From Diadophis punctatus similis (taxonomy: Eukaryota > Chordata > Lepidosauria > Squamata > Dipsadidae): a stretch of DNA of 64,000 bases. A program made the translations under genes and the position numbers. Under the pieces are notes generated by a model. That model saw nothing but the letters and a program-made list of their open reading frames with translations, was not told the DNA's origin and did not search any database. This document shows, in pieces, positions 35,473-48,543 of the stretch. The DNA lies in assembly GCA_023053685.1 (NCBI GenBank), contig JALIGW010000320.1, positions 1 through 64,000 on the forward strand. The letters run 5' to 3'. Numbering within the stretch: the stretch's first letter is position 1; every line of letters starts with the position of its first letter.

Positions 35473-36464
35473 TTGACAAACACCTCAGAAATGAAAATGA
35501 AACACATATTCCTATTCCCCACGGGCTGGAAAGCCGAATTCTCGCTTGATTTTCGATTCCGAGCCTACCCTGAAGAGCTAGCTCACGGTCTAACACAGCA
35601 TTCGCCTTATTTCTCAATTCAGCCCAAAAACATCACTTTTGACAAACACCTCAGAAATGAAAAAGAAACACATATTCCTGTTCCCCACGGGCTGGAAAGC
35701 CAAATTCTTGCTTGATTTTCGATTCTGAGCCTACCCTGAAGAGCTAGCCCAAAGTCTAACACAGCATTCGCCTTAGGACTCAATACAGCCAAAAATATGA
35801 CTTTTGACAAACACCTCAGAAATGAAAATGAAACACATATTCCTGTTCCCCACAGGCCGGAAAGCCAAATTCTCGCTTGATTTTTGATTCCGACCTTTTC
35901 CTGAAGAGCTAGCCCAAGGTCTAACACAGCATTCGCCTAATTTCTAAATTCAGCCCAAAAACATCACTTTTGAAAAACACCTCAGAAATGAAAAAGAAAC
36001 ACATATTCCTGTTCCCCACGGGCTGGAAAGCCAAATTCTTGCTTGATTTTCGATTCCGAGCCTACCCTGAAGAGCTAGCCCAAAGTCTAACACAGCATTC
36101 GCCTTAGGACTCAATACAGCCAAAAATATGACTTTTGACAAACAGCTCAGAAATGAAAATGAAACACATATTCCTGTTCCCCACAGGCCGGAAAGCCAAA
36201 TTCTCGCTTGATTTTTGATTCCGACCTTTTCCTGAAGAGCTAGCCCAAGGTCTAACACAGCATTCGCCTAATTTCTAAATTCAGCCCAAAAACATCACTT
36301 TTGAAAAACACCTCAGAAATGAAAAAGAAACACATATTCCTGTTCCCCACGGGCTGGAAAGCCGAATTCTCGCTTGATTTTCGATTCTGAGCCTACCCTG
36401 AAGAGCTAGCCCAAAGTCTAACTGCATTCGCCTTAGGACTCAATACAGCCAAAAAACATGACTT
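35473..36464 (+). repeat. 6-mer HOR unit A-B-C-D/B-C-D (copy 3)
   Basis: 992 bp, again with GATTCTGAGCC in B and AACAGCTCAG in the second C. It begins 3,641 bp (22 monomers) after copy 2. A private CCTATTCCCC occurs near 35513. Confidence 0.92.
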
Positions 36465-37291
36465 TTGACAAACACCTCAGAAATGAAAATGAAACACATA
36501 TTCCTGTTCCCCGAAGGCTGGAAAGCCGAATTCTCGCTTGATTTTCGATTCCGAGCCTACCCTGAAGAGCTAGCTCACGGTCTAACACAGCATTCGCCTT
36601 ATTTCTCAATTCAGCCCAAAGACATCACTTTTGACAAACACCTCAGAAATGAAAAAGAAACACATATTCCTGTTCCCCATGGGCTGGAAAGCCAAATTCT
36701 TGCTTGATTTTCGATTCCGAGCCTACCCTGAAGAGCTAGCCCAAAGTCTAACACAGCATTCGCCTTAGGACTCAATACAGCCAAAAATATGACTTTTGAC
36801 AAACACCTCAGAAATGAAAATGAAACACATATTCCTGTTCCCCACAGGCCGGAAAGCCAAATTCTCGCTTGATTTTTGATTCCGACCTTTTCCTGAAGAG
36901 CTAGCCCAAGGTCTAACACAGCATTCGCCTAATTTCTAAATTCAGCCCAAAAACATCACTTTTGAAAAACACCTCAGAAATGAAAAAGAAACACATATTC
37001 CTGTTCCCCACGGGCTGGAAAGCCGAATTCTCGCTTGATTTTCGATTCTGAGCCTACCCTGAAGAGCTAGCCCAAAGTCTAACTGCATTCGCCTTAGGAC
37101 TCAATACAGCCAAAAAACATGACTTTTGACAAACACCTCAGAAATGAAAATGAAACACATATACCTGTTCCCCATGGGCTGGAAAGCCGAATTCTCGCTT
37201 GATTTTCGATTCCGAGCCTACCCTGAAGAGCTAGCCCAAAGTCTAACAGTGCATTCGCCTTAGGACTCAATACAGCCAAAAAACATTACTT
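36465..37291 (+). repeat. 5-mer HOR unit led by A*, closed by E-prime
   Basis: A* has CCCCGAAGG and CAAAGACATC, the same pair of changes as the unit at 28526. E has CATATACCTG. The 6-mer plus A* 5-mer block (35473-37291) is therefore the same composite as 27533-29349. Confidence 0.92.
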
Positions 37292-39276
37292 TTGACAAAC
37301 ACCTCAGAAATGAAAATGAAACACATATTCCTGTTCCCCACGGGCTGGAAAGCCGAATTCTCGCTTGATTTTCGATTCCGAGCCTACCCTGAAGAGCTAG
37401 CTCACGGTCTAACACAGCATTCGCCTTATTTCTCAATTCAGCACAAAAACATCACTTTTGACAAACACCTCAGAAATGAAAAAGAAACACATATTCCTGT
37501 TCCCCACAGGCTGGAAAGCCAAATTCTCGCTTGATTTTTGATTCCGACCTTTTCCTGAAGAGCTAGCCCAAGGTCTAACACAGCATTCGCCTAATTTCTA
37601 AATTCAGCCCAAAAACATCACTTTTGAAAAACACCTCAGAAATGAAAAAGAAACACATATTCCTGTTCCCCACGGGCTGGAAAGCCGAATTCTCGCTTGA
37701 TTTTCGATTCTGAGCCTACCCTGAAGAGCTAGCCCAAAGTCTAACTGCATTCGCCTTAGGACTCAATACAGCCAAAAAACATGACTTTTGACAAACACCT
37801 CAGAAATGAAAATGAAACACATATACCTGTTCCCCATGGGCTGGAAAGCCGAATTCTCGCTTGATTTTCGATTCTGAGCCTACCCTGAAGAGCTAGCCCA
37901 AAGTCTAACTGCATTCGCCTTAGGACTCAATACAGCCAAAAAACATGACTTTTGACAAACACCTCAGAAATGAAAATGAAACACATATACCTGTTCCCCA
38001 TGGGCTGGAAAGCCGAATTCTCGCTTGATTTTCGATTCCGAGCCTACCCTGAAGAGCTAGCCCAAAGTCTAACAGTGCATTCGCCTTAGGACTCAATACA
38101 GCCAAAAAACATTACTTTTGACAAACACCTCAGAAATGAAAATGAAACACATATTCCTGTTCCCCACGGGCTGGAAAGCCGAATTCTCGCTTGATTTTCG
38201 ATTCCGAGCCTACCCTGAAGAGCTAGCTCACGGTCTAACACAGCATTCGCCTTATTTCTCAATTCAGCACAAAAACATCACTTTTGACAAACACCTCAGA
38301 AATGAAAAAGAAACACATATTCCTGTTCCCCACAGGCCGGAAAGCCAAATTCTCGCTTGATTTTTGATTCCGACCTTTTCCTGAAGAGCTAGCCCAAGGT
38401 CTAACACAGCATTCGCCTAATTTCTAAATTCAGCCCAAAAACATCACTTTTGAAAAACACCTCAGAAATGAAAAAGAAACACATATTCCTGTTCCCCACG
38501 GGCTGGAAAGCCGAATTCTCGCTTGATTTTCGATTCTGATCCTACCCTGAAGAGCTAGCCCAAAGTCTAACTGCATTCGCCTTAGGACTCAATACAGCCA
38601 AAAAACATGACTTTTGACAAACACCTCAGAAATGAAAATGAAACACATATACCTGTTCCCCATGGGCTGGAAAGCCGAATTCTCGCTTGATTTTCGATTC
38701 CGAGCCTACCCTGAAGAGCTAGCCCAAAGTCTAACAGTGCATTCGCCTTAGGACTCAATACAGCCAAAAAACATGACTTTTGACAAACACCTCAGAAATG
38801 AAAATGAAACACATATTCCTGTTCCCCACGGGCTGGAAAGCCGAATTCTCGCTTGATTTTCGATTCCGAGCCTACCCTGAAGAGTTAGCTCACGGTCTAA
38901 CACTGCATTCGCCTTATTTCTCAATTCAGCACAAAAACATCACTTTTGACAAACACCTCAGAAATGAAAAAGAAACACATATTCCTGTTCCCCACGGGCT
39001 GGAAAGCCGAATTCTCGCTTGATTTTCGATTCCGAGCCTACCCTGAAGAGCTAGCCCAAAATCTAACACAGCATTCGCCTTAGGACTCAATACAGCCAAA
39101 AAACATGACTTTTGACAAACACCTCAGAAATGAAAATGAAACACATATTCCTGTTCCCCATGGGCTGGAAAGCCGAATTCTCGCTTGATTTTCGATTCCG
39201 AGCCTACCCTGAAGAGCTAGCTCACGGTCTAACACAGCATTCGCCTTACAGCCAATACAGCCAAAAAACATGACTT
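37292..39276 (+). repeat. Subfamily block with CAGCAC-type A monomers (5-mer, 4-mer, 3-mer)
   Basis: Units 37292-38117 (A, B/C, D, E/D, E-prime), 38118-38779 (A, B/C, D, E-prime) and 38780-39276 (A, B2-like, E/A). All three A monomers share CAGCACAAA, otherwise seen only at 586. AAACATTACTTT at 37283 and 38109 marks a local 826-bp duplication. The last A has GAGTTAGCTC, which breaks the type A palindrome. Confidence 0.88.
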
Positions 39277-41593
39277 TTGACAAACACCTCAGAAATGAAA
39301 ATGAAACACATATTCCTGTTCCCCACAGGCTGGAAAGCCGAATTCTCGCTTGATTTTCGATTCCGAGCCTACCCTGAAGAGCTAGCTCACGGTCTAACAC
39401 AGCATTCGCCTTATTTCTCAATTCAGCCCAAAAACATCACTTTTGACAAACACCTCAGAAATGAAAAAGAAACACATATTCCTGTTCCCCACGGGCTGGA
39501 AAGCCAAATTCTTGCTTGATTTTCGATTCCGAGCCTACCCTGTAGAGCTAGCCCAAAGTCTAACACAGCATTCGCCTTAGGACTCAATACAGCCAAAAAT
39601 ATGACTTTTGACAAACACCTCAGAAATGAAAATGAAACACATATTCCTGTTCCCCACAGGCCGGAAAGCCAAATTCTCGCTTGATTTTTGATTCCGACCT
39701 TTTCCTGAAGAGCTAGCCCAAGGTCTAACACAGCATTCGCCTAATTTCTAAATTCAGCCCAAAAACATCACTTTTGACAAACACCTCAGAAATGAAAAAG
39801 AAACACATATTCCTGTTCCCCACGGGCTGGAAAGCCGAATTCTCGCTTGATTTTCGATTCCGAGCCTACCCTGAAGAGCTAGCCCAAAATCTAACACAGC
39901 ATTCGCCTTAGGACTCAATACAGCCAAAAATATGACTTTTGACAAACACCTCAGAAATGAAAATGAAACACATATTCCTGTTCCCCACAGGCCGGAAAGC
40001 CAAATTCTCGCTTGATTTTTGATTCCGACCTTTTCCTGAAGAGCTAGCCCAAGGTCTAACACAGCATTCGCCTAATTTCTAAATTCAGCCCAAAAACATC
40101 ACTTTTGAAAAACACCTCAGAAATGAAAAAGAAACACATATTCCTGTTCCCCATGGGCTGGAAAGCCGAATTCTCGCTTGATTTTCGATTCTGAGCCTAC
40201 CCTGAAGAGCTAGCCCAAAGTCTAACTGCATTCGCCTTAGGACTCAATACAGCCAAAAAACATGACTTTTGACAAACACCTCAGAAATGAAAATGAAACA
40301 CATATTCCTGTTCCCCATGGGCTGGAAATCTGAATTCTCGCTTGATTTTCGATTCCGAGCCTACCCTGAAGAGCTAGCCCAAAGTCTAACAGTGCATTCG
40401 CATTAGGACTCAATACAGCCAAAAAACATGACTTTTGACAAACACCTCAGAAATGAAAATGAAACACATATTCCTGTTCCCCACGGGCTGGAAAGCCGAA
40501 TTCTCGCTTGATTTTCGATTCCGAGCCTACCCTGAAGAGGTAGCTCACGGTCTAACACAGCATTCGCCTTATTTCTCAATTCAGCCCAAAAACATCACTT
40601 TTGACAAACACCTCAGAAATGAAAAAGAAACACATATTCCTGTTCCCCACGGGCTGGAAAGCCAAATTCTTGCTTGATTTTCGATTCCGAGCCTACCCTG
40701 AAGAGCTAGCCCAAAGTCTAACACAGCATTCGCCTTAGGACTCAATACAGCCAAAAATATGACTTTTGACAAACACCTCAGAAATGAAAATGAAACACAT
40801 ATTCCTGTTCCCCACAGGCCGGAAAGCCAAATTCTCGCTTGATTTTTGATTCCGACCTTTTCCTGAAGAGCTAGCCCAAGGTCTAACACAGCATTCGCCT
40901 AATTTCTAAATTCAGCCCAAAAACATCACTTTTGAAAAACACCTCAGAAATGAAAAAGAAACACATATTCCTGTTCCCCACAGGCTGGAAAGCCGAATTC
41001 TCGCTTGATTTTCGATTCTGAGCCTACCCTGAAGAGCTAGCCAAAAGTCTAAATGCATTCGCCTTAGGACTCAATACAGCCAAAAAACATGACTTTTGAC
41101 AAACACCTCAGAAATGAAAATGAAACACATATTCCTGTTCCCCACAGGCCGGAAAGCCAAATTCTCGCTTGATTTTTGATTCCGACCTTTTCCTGAAGAG
41201 CTAGCCCAAGGTCTAACACAGCATTCGCCTAATTTCTAAATTCAGCCCAAAAACATCACTTTTGAAAAACACCTCAGAAATGAAAAAGAAACACATATTC
41301 CTGTTCCCCACGGGCTGGAAAGCCGAATTCTCGCTTGATTTTCGATTCTGAGCCTACCCTGAAGAGCTAGCCCAAAGTCTAACAGTGCATTCGCCTTAGG
41401 ACTCAATACAGCCAAAAAACATGACTTTTGACAAACACCTCAGAAATGAAAATGAAACACATATTCCTGTTCCCCACGGGCTGGAAAGCCGAATTCTCGC
41501 TTGATTTTCGATTCCGAGCCTACCCTGAAGAGCTAGCCCAAAGTCTAACAGTGCATTCGCCTTAGGACTCAATACAGCCAAAAAACATGACTT
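39277..41593 (+). repeat. 14-mer duplication, copy 1 (2,317 bp)
   Basis: Order: A B(CTGTAGAGC) C B2 C D(CCCCATGGG) E(GGAAATCTGAATTC, CGCATTAGG) | A B C D(AGCCAAAAGTC, TAAATGC) C D/E E. Private variants recur exactly 2,317 bp downstream. Differences seen by eye include CACAGGCTGG in A at 39328 against CACGGG at 41645, and AGAGGTAGCTC at 40536 against AGAGCTAGCTC. Confidence 0.93.
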
Positions 41594-43910
41594 TTGACAA
41601 ACACCTCAGAAATGAAAATGAAACACATATTCCTGTTCCCCACGGGCTGGAAAGCCGAATTCTCGCTTGATTTTCGATTCCGAGCCTACCCTGAAGAGCT
41701 AGCTCACGGTCTAACACAGCATTCGCCTTATTTCTCAATTCAGCCCAAAAACATCACTTTTGACAAACACCTCAGAAATGAAAAAGAAACACATATTCCT
41801 GTTCCCCACGGGCTGGAAAGCCAAATTCTTGCTTGATTTTCGATTCCGAGCCTACCCTGTAGAGCTAGCCCAAAGTCTAACACAGCATTCGCCTTAGGAC
41901 TCAATACAGCCAAAAATATGACTTTTGACAAACACCTCAGAAATGAAAATGAAACACATATTCCTGTTCCCCACAGGCCGGAAAGCCAAATTCTCGCTTG
42001 ATTTTTGATTCCGACCTTTTCCTGAAGAGCTAGCCCAAGGTCTAACACAGCATTCGCCTAATTTCTAAATTCAGCCCAAAAACATCACTTTTGACAAACA
42101 CCTCAGAAATGAAAAAGAAACACATATTCCTGTTCCCCACGGGCTGGAAAGCCGAATTCTCGCTTGATTTTCGATTCCGAGCCTACCCTGAAGAGCTAGC
42201 CCAAAATCTAACACAGCATTCGCCTTAGGACTCAATACAGCCAAAAATATGACTTTTGACAAACACCTCAGAAATGAAAATGAAACACATATTCCTGTTC
42301 CCCACAGGCCGGAAAGCCAAATTCTCGCTTGATTTTTGATTCCGACCTTTTCCTGAAGAGCTAGCCCAAGGTCTAACACAGCATTCGCCTAATTTCTAAA
42401 TTCAGCCCAAAAACATCACTTTTGAAAAACACCTCAGAAATGAAAAAGAAACACATATTCCTGTTCCCCATGGGCTGGAAAGCCGAATTCTCGCTTGATT
42501 TTCGATTCTGAGCCTACCCTGAAGAGCTAGCCCAAAGTCTAACTGCATTCGCCTTAGGACTCAATACAGCCAAAAAACATGACTTTTGACAAACACCTCA
42601 GAAATGAAAATGAAACACATATTCCTGTTCCCCATGGGCTGGAAATCTGAATTCTCGCTTGATTTTCGATTCCGAGCCTACCCTGAAGAGCTAGCCCAAA
42701 GTCTAACAGTGCATTCGCATTAGGACTCAATACAGCCAAAAAACATGACTTTTGACAAACACCTCAGAAATGAAAATGAAACACATATTCCTGTTCCCCA
42801 CGGGCTGGAAAGCCGAATTCTCGCTTGATTTTCGATTCCGAGCCTACCCTGAAGAGCTAGCTCACGGTCTAACACAGCATTCGCCTTATTTCTCAATTCA
42901 GCCCAAAAACATCACTTTTGACAAACACCTCAGAAATGAAAAAGAAACACATATTCCTGTTCCCCACGGGCTGGAAAGCCAAATTCTTGCTTGATTTTCG
43001 ATTCCGAGCCTACCCTGAAGAGCTAGCCCAAAGTCTAACACAGCATTCGCCTTAGGACTCAATACAGCCAAAAATATGACTTTTGACAAACACCTCAGAA
43101 ATGAAAATGAAACACATATTCCTGTTCCCCACAGGCCGGAAAGCCAAATTCTCGCTTGATTTTTGATTCCGACCTTTTCCTGAAGAGCTAGCCCAAGGTC
43201 TAACACAGCATTCGCCTAATTTCTAAATTCAGCCCAAAAACATCACTTTTGAAAAACACCTCAGAAATGAAAAAGAAACACATATTCCTGTTCCCCACAG
43301 GCTGGAAAGCCGAATTCTCGCTTGATTTTCGATTCTGAGCCTACCCTGAAGAGCTAGCCAAAAGTCTAAATGCATTCGCCTTAGGACTCAATACAGCCAA
43401 AAAACATGACTTTTGACAAACACCTCAGAAATGAAAATGAAACACATATTCCTGTTCCCCACAGGCCGGAAAGCCAAATTCTCGCTTGATTTTTGATTCC
43501 GACCTTTTCCTGAAGAGCTAGCCCAAGGTCTAACACAGCATTCGCCTAATTTCTAAATTCAGCCCAAAAACATCACTTTTGAAAAACACCTCAGAAATGA
43601 AAAAGAAACACATATTCCTGTTCCCCACGGGCTGGAAAGCCGAATTCTCGCTTGATTTTCGATTCTGAGCCTACCCTGAAGAGCTAGCCCAAAGTCTAAC
43701 AGTGCATTCGCCTTAGGACTCAATACAGCCAAAAAACATGACTTTTGACAAACACCTCAGAAATGAAAATGAAACACATATTCCTGTTCCCCACGGGCTG
43801 GAAAGCCGAATTCTCGCTTGATTTTCGATTCCGAGCCTACCCTGAAGAGCTAGCCCAAAGTCTAACAGTGCATTCGCCTTAGGACTCAATACAGCCAAAA
43901 AACATGACTT
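41594..43910 (+). repeat. 14-mer duplication, copy 2 (2,317 bp)
   Basis: Same monomer order and private variants as copy 1: CTGTAGAGC at 41857, B2 with CCCAAAATC, GGAAATCTGAATTC near 42643, CGCATTAGG near 42717, AGCCAAAAGTC near 43357. The D/E and E monomers before 43911 also match those before 41594. The low divergence indicates a recent event, or an assembly duplication. Confidence 0.93.
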
Positions 43911-44737
43911 TTGACAAACACCTCAGAAATGAAAATGAAACACATATTCCTGTTCCCCACGGGCTGGAAAGCCGAATTCTCGCTTGATTTTCGATTCCGA
44001 GCCTACCCTGAAGAGCTAGCTCACGGTCTAACACAGCATTCGCCTTATTTCTCAATTCAGCCCAAAAACATCACTTTTGACAAACACCTCAGAAATGAAA
44101 AAGAAACACATATTCCTGTTCCCCACGGGCTGGAAAGCCAAATTCTTGCTTGATTTTCGATTCCGAGCCTACCCTGAAGAGCTAGCCCAAAGTCTAACAC
44201 AGCATTCGCCTTAGGACTCAATACAGCCAAAAATATGACTTTTGACAAACACCTCAGAAATGAAAATGAAACACATATTCCTGTTCCCCACAGGCCGGAA
44301 AGCCAAATTCTCGCTTGATTTTTGATTCCGACCTTTTCCTGAAGAGCTAGCCCAAGGTCTAACACAGCATTCGCCTAATTTCTAAATTCAGCCCAAAAAC
44401 ATCACTTTTGAAAAACACCTCAGAAATGAAAAAGAAACACATATTCCTGTTCCCCACGGGCTGGAAAGCCGAATTCTCGCTTGATTTTCGATTCTGAGCC
44501 TACCCTGAAGAGCTAGCCCAAAGTCTAACTGCATTCGCCTTAGGACTCAATACAGCCAAAAAACATGACTTTTGACAAACACCTCAGAAATGAAAATGAA
44601 ACACATATTCCTGTTCCCCATGGGCTGGAAAGCCGAATTCTCGCTTGATTTTCGATTCCGAGCCTACCCTGAAGAGCTAGCCCAAAGTCTAACAGTGCAT
44701 TCGCCTTAGGACTCAATACAGCCAAAAAACATGACTT
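43911..44737 (+). repeat. 5-mer HOR unit ABCDE
   Basis: Standard 827-bp unit directly after the second 14-mer copy. Confidence 0.92.
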
Positions 44738-45895
44738 TTGACAAACACCTCAGAAATGAAAATGAAACACATATTCCTGTTCCCCACGGGCTGGAAAGCC
44801 GAATTCTCGCTTGATTTTCGATTCCGAGCCTACCCTGAAGAGCTAGCTCACGGTCTAACACAGCATTCGCCTTGTTTCTCAATTCAGCCCAAAAACATCA
44901 CTTTTGACAAACACCTCAGAAATGAAAAAGAAACTCATATTCCTGTTCCCCACGGGCTGGAAAACCAAATTCTTGCTTGATTTTTGATTCCGAGCCTACC
45001 CTGAAGAGCTAGCCCAAAGTCTAACACAGCATTCGCCTTAGGACTCAATACAGCCAAAAATATGACTTTTGACAAACACCTCAGAAATGAAAATGAAACA
45101 CATATTCCTGTTCCCCACAGGCCGGAAAGCCAAATTCTCGCTTGATTTTTGATTCCGACCTTTTCCTGAAGAGCTAGCCCAAGGTCTAACACAGCATTCG
45201 CCTAATTTCTAAATTCAGCCCAAAAACATCACTTTTGAAAAACACCTCAGAAATGAAAAAGAAACACATATTCCTGTTCCCCACGGGCTGGAAAGCCAAA
45301 TTCTTGCTTGATTTTCGATTCCGAGCCTACCCTGAAGAGCTAGCCCAAAGTCTAACACAGCATTCGCCTTAGGACTCAATACAGCCAAAAATATGACTTT
45401 TGACAAACACCTCAGAAATGAAAATGAAACACATATTCCTGTTCCCCACAGGCCGGAAAGCCAAATTCTCGCTTGATTTTTGATTCCGACCTTTTCCTGA
45501 AGAGCTAGCCCAAGGTCTAACACAGCATTCGCCTAATTTCTAAATTCAGCCCAAAAACATCACTTTTGAAAAACACCTCAGAAATGAAAAAGAAACACAT
45601 ATTCCTGTTCCCCACGGGCTGGAAAGCCGAATTCTCGCTTGATTTTCGATTCTGAGCCTACCCTGAAGAGCTAGCCCAAAGTCTAACTGCATTCGCCTTA
45701 GGACTCAATACAGCCAAAAAACATGACTTTTGACAAACACCTCAGAAATGAAAATGAAACACATATTCCTGTTCCCCATGGGCTGGAAAGCCGAATTCTC
45801 GCTTGATTTTCGATTCCGAGCCTACCCTGAAGAGCTAGCCCAAAGTCTAACAGTGCATTCGCCTTAGGACTCAATACAGCCAAAAAACATGACTT
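44738..45895 (+). repeat. 7-mer unit A-B-C-D/B-C-D-E
   Basis: 1,158 bp. A has CCTTGTTTC, and B has GAAACTCAT and GGAAAACC. The AAACTCAT mark returns in B monomers at about 48077, 51550, 60155 and 63299, linking this unit to the super-HOR domain to its right. Confidence 0.9.
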
Positions 45896-47055
45896 TTGAC
45901 AAACACCTCAGAAATGAAAATGAAACACATATTCCTGTTCCCCATGGGCTGGAAAGCCGAATTCTCGCTTGATTTTCGATTCCGAGCCTACCCTGAAGAG
46001 CTAGCTCACGGTCTAACACAGCATTCGCCTTATTTCTCAATTCAGCCCAAAAACATCACTTTTGACAAACACCTCAGAAATGAAAAAGAAACACATATTC
46101 CTGTTCCCCACAGGCCCGAAAGCCAAATTCTCGCTTGATTTTTGATTCCGACCTTTTCCTGAAGAGCTAGCCCAAGGTCTAACACGCCATTCGCCTCAGG
46201 ATTCAATTCAGTCCAAAAACATCACTTTTGACAAACACCTAAGAAATGAAAAAGAAACACATATTCCTGTTCCCCACAGGCCGGAAAGCCAAATTCTCGC
46301 TTGATTTTTGATTCCGACCTTTTCCTGAAGAGCTAGCCCAAGGTCTAACACAGCATTCGCCTAATTTCTAAATTCAGCCCAAAAACATCACTTTTGGAAA
46401 ACACCTCAGAAATGAAAAAGAAACACATATTCCTGTTCCCCACAGGCTGGAAAGCCGAATTCTCGCTTGATTTTCGATTCCGACCTTTTCCTGAAGAGCT
46501 AGCCCAAGGTCTAACACAGCATTCGCCTAATTTCTAAATTCAGCCCAAAAACATCACTTTTGGAAAACACCTCAGAAATGAAAAAGAAACACATATTCCT
46601 GTTCCCCACGGGCTGGAAAGTCGAATTCTCGCTTGATTTTTGATTCCGACCTTTTCCTGAAGAGCTAGCCCAAGGTCTAACACAGCATTCGCCTAATTTC
46701 TAAATTCAGCCCAAAAACATCACTTTTGGAAAACACCTCAGAAATGAAAAAGAAACACATATTCCTGTTCCCCACGGGCTGGAAAGCCGAATTCTCGCTT
46801 GATTTTCGATTCTGAGCCTACCCTGAAGAGCTAGCCCAAAGTCTAACTGCATTCGCCTTAGGACTCAATACAGCCAAAAAACATGACTTTTGACAAACAC
46901 CTCAGATATGAAAATGAAACACATATTCCTGTTCCCCATGGGCTGGAAAGCCGAATTCTCGCTTGATTTTCGATTCCGAGCCTACCCTGAAGAGCTAGCC
47001 CAAAGTCTAACACAGCATTCGCCTTAGGACTCAATACAGCCAAAAAACATGACTT
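45896..47055 (+). repeat. First F/G block: A, B/C-F, B/C, G1, G2, G3/D, E-tat
   Basis: New monomer classes appear. The F tail reads CACGCCATTCGCCTCAGG and ATTCAATTCAGTCC (46183-46215). G monomers begin TTGGAAAACACC (46393, 46559, 46725) instead of TTGACAAAC or TTGAAAAAC and have C-type tails; G1 carries CACAGGCTGG. E-tat has CAGATATGAAAATG. G-type heads are absent from the first 46 kb. Confidence 0.9.
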
Positions 47056-48543
47056 TTGACAAACACCTCAGAAATGAAAATGAAACACATATTCCTGTTC
47101 CCCACGGGCTGGAAAGCCGAATTCTCGCTTGATTTTCGATTCCGAGCCTACCCTGAAGAGCTAGCTCACGGTCTAACACAGCATTCGCCTTATTTCTCAA
47201 TTCAGCCCAAAAACATCACTTTTGACAAACACCTCAGAAATGAAAAAGAAACACATATTCCTGTTCCCCACGGGCTGGAAAGCCAAATTCTTGCTTGATT
47301 TTCGATTCCGAGCCTACCCTGAAGAGCTAGCCCAAAGTCTAACACAGCATTCGCCTTAGGACTCAATACAGCCAAAAATATGACTTTTGACAAACACCTC
47401 AGAAATGAAAATGAAACACATATTCCTGTTCCCCACAGGCCGGAAAGCCAAATTCTCGCTTGATTTTTGATTCCGACCTTTTCCTGAAGAGCTAGCCCAA
47501 GGTCTAACACAGCATTCGCCTAATTTCTAAATTCAGCCCAAAAACATCACTTTTGAAAAACACCTCAGAAATGAAAAAGAAACACATATTCCTGTTCCCC
47601 ACGGGCTGGAAAGCCGAATTCTCGCTTGATTTTCGATTCTGAGCCTACCCTGAAGAGCTAGCCCAAAGTCTAACTGCATTCGCCTTAGGACTCAATACAG
47701 CCAAAAAACATGACTTTTGACAAACACCTCAGAAATGAAAATGAAACACATATTCCTGTTCCCCATGGGCTGGAAAGCCGAATTCTCGCTTGATTTTCGA
47801 TTCCGAGCCTACCCTGAAGAGCTAGCCCAAAGTCTAACAGTGCATTCGCCTTAGGACTCAATACAGCCAAAAAACATGACTTTTGACAAACACCTCAGAA
47901 ATGAAAATGAAACACATATTCCTGTTCCCCACGGGCTGGAAAGCCGAATTCTCGCTTGATTTTCGATTCCGAGCCTACCCTGAAGAGCTAGCTCACGGTC
48001 TAACACAGCATTCGCCTTATTTCTCAATTCAGCCCAAAAACATCACTTTTGACAAACACCTCAGAAATGAAAAAGAAACTCATATTCCTGTTCCCCACGG
48101 GCTGGAAAGCCAAATTCTTGCTTGATTTTCGATTCCGAGCCTACCCTGAAGAGCTAGCCCAAAGTCTAACACAGCATTCGCCTTAGGACTCAATACAGCC
48201 AAAAATATGACTTTTGACAAACACCTCAGAAATGAAAATGAAACACATATTCCTGTTCCCCACAGGCCGGAAAGCCAAATTCTCGCTTGATTTTTGATTC
48301 CGACCTTTTCCTGAAGAGCTAGCCCAAGGTCTAACACAGCATTCGCCTAATTTCTAAATTCAGCCCAAAAACATCACTTTTGAAAAACACCTCAGAAATG
48401 AAAAAGAAACACATATTCCTGTTCCCCACGGGCTGGAAAGCCGAATTCTCGCTTGATTTTCGATTCTGAGCCTACCCTGAAGAGCTAGCCCAAAGTCTAA
48501 CTGCATTCGCCTTAGGACTCAATACAGCCAAAAAACATGACTT
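47056..48543 (+). repeat. 5-mer ABCDE + 4-mer ABCD
   Basis: The 4-mer (47883-48543) has B with AAACTCAT and lacks E, leading straight into the A-degree monomer. The same 5-mer plus 4-mer pair follows each F/G block (50529-52016, 59133-60621, 62277-63764). Confidence 0.92.
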
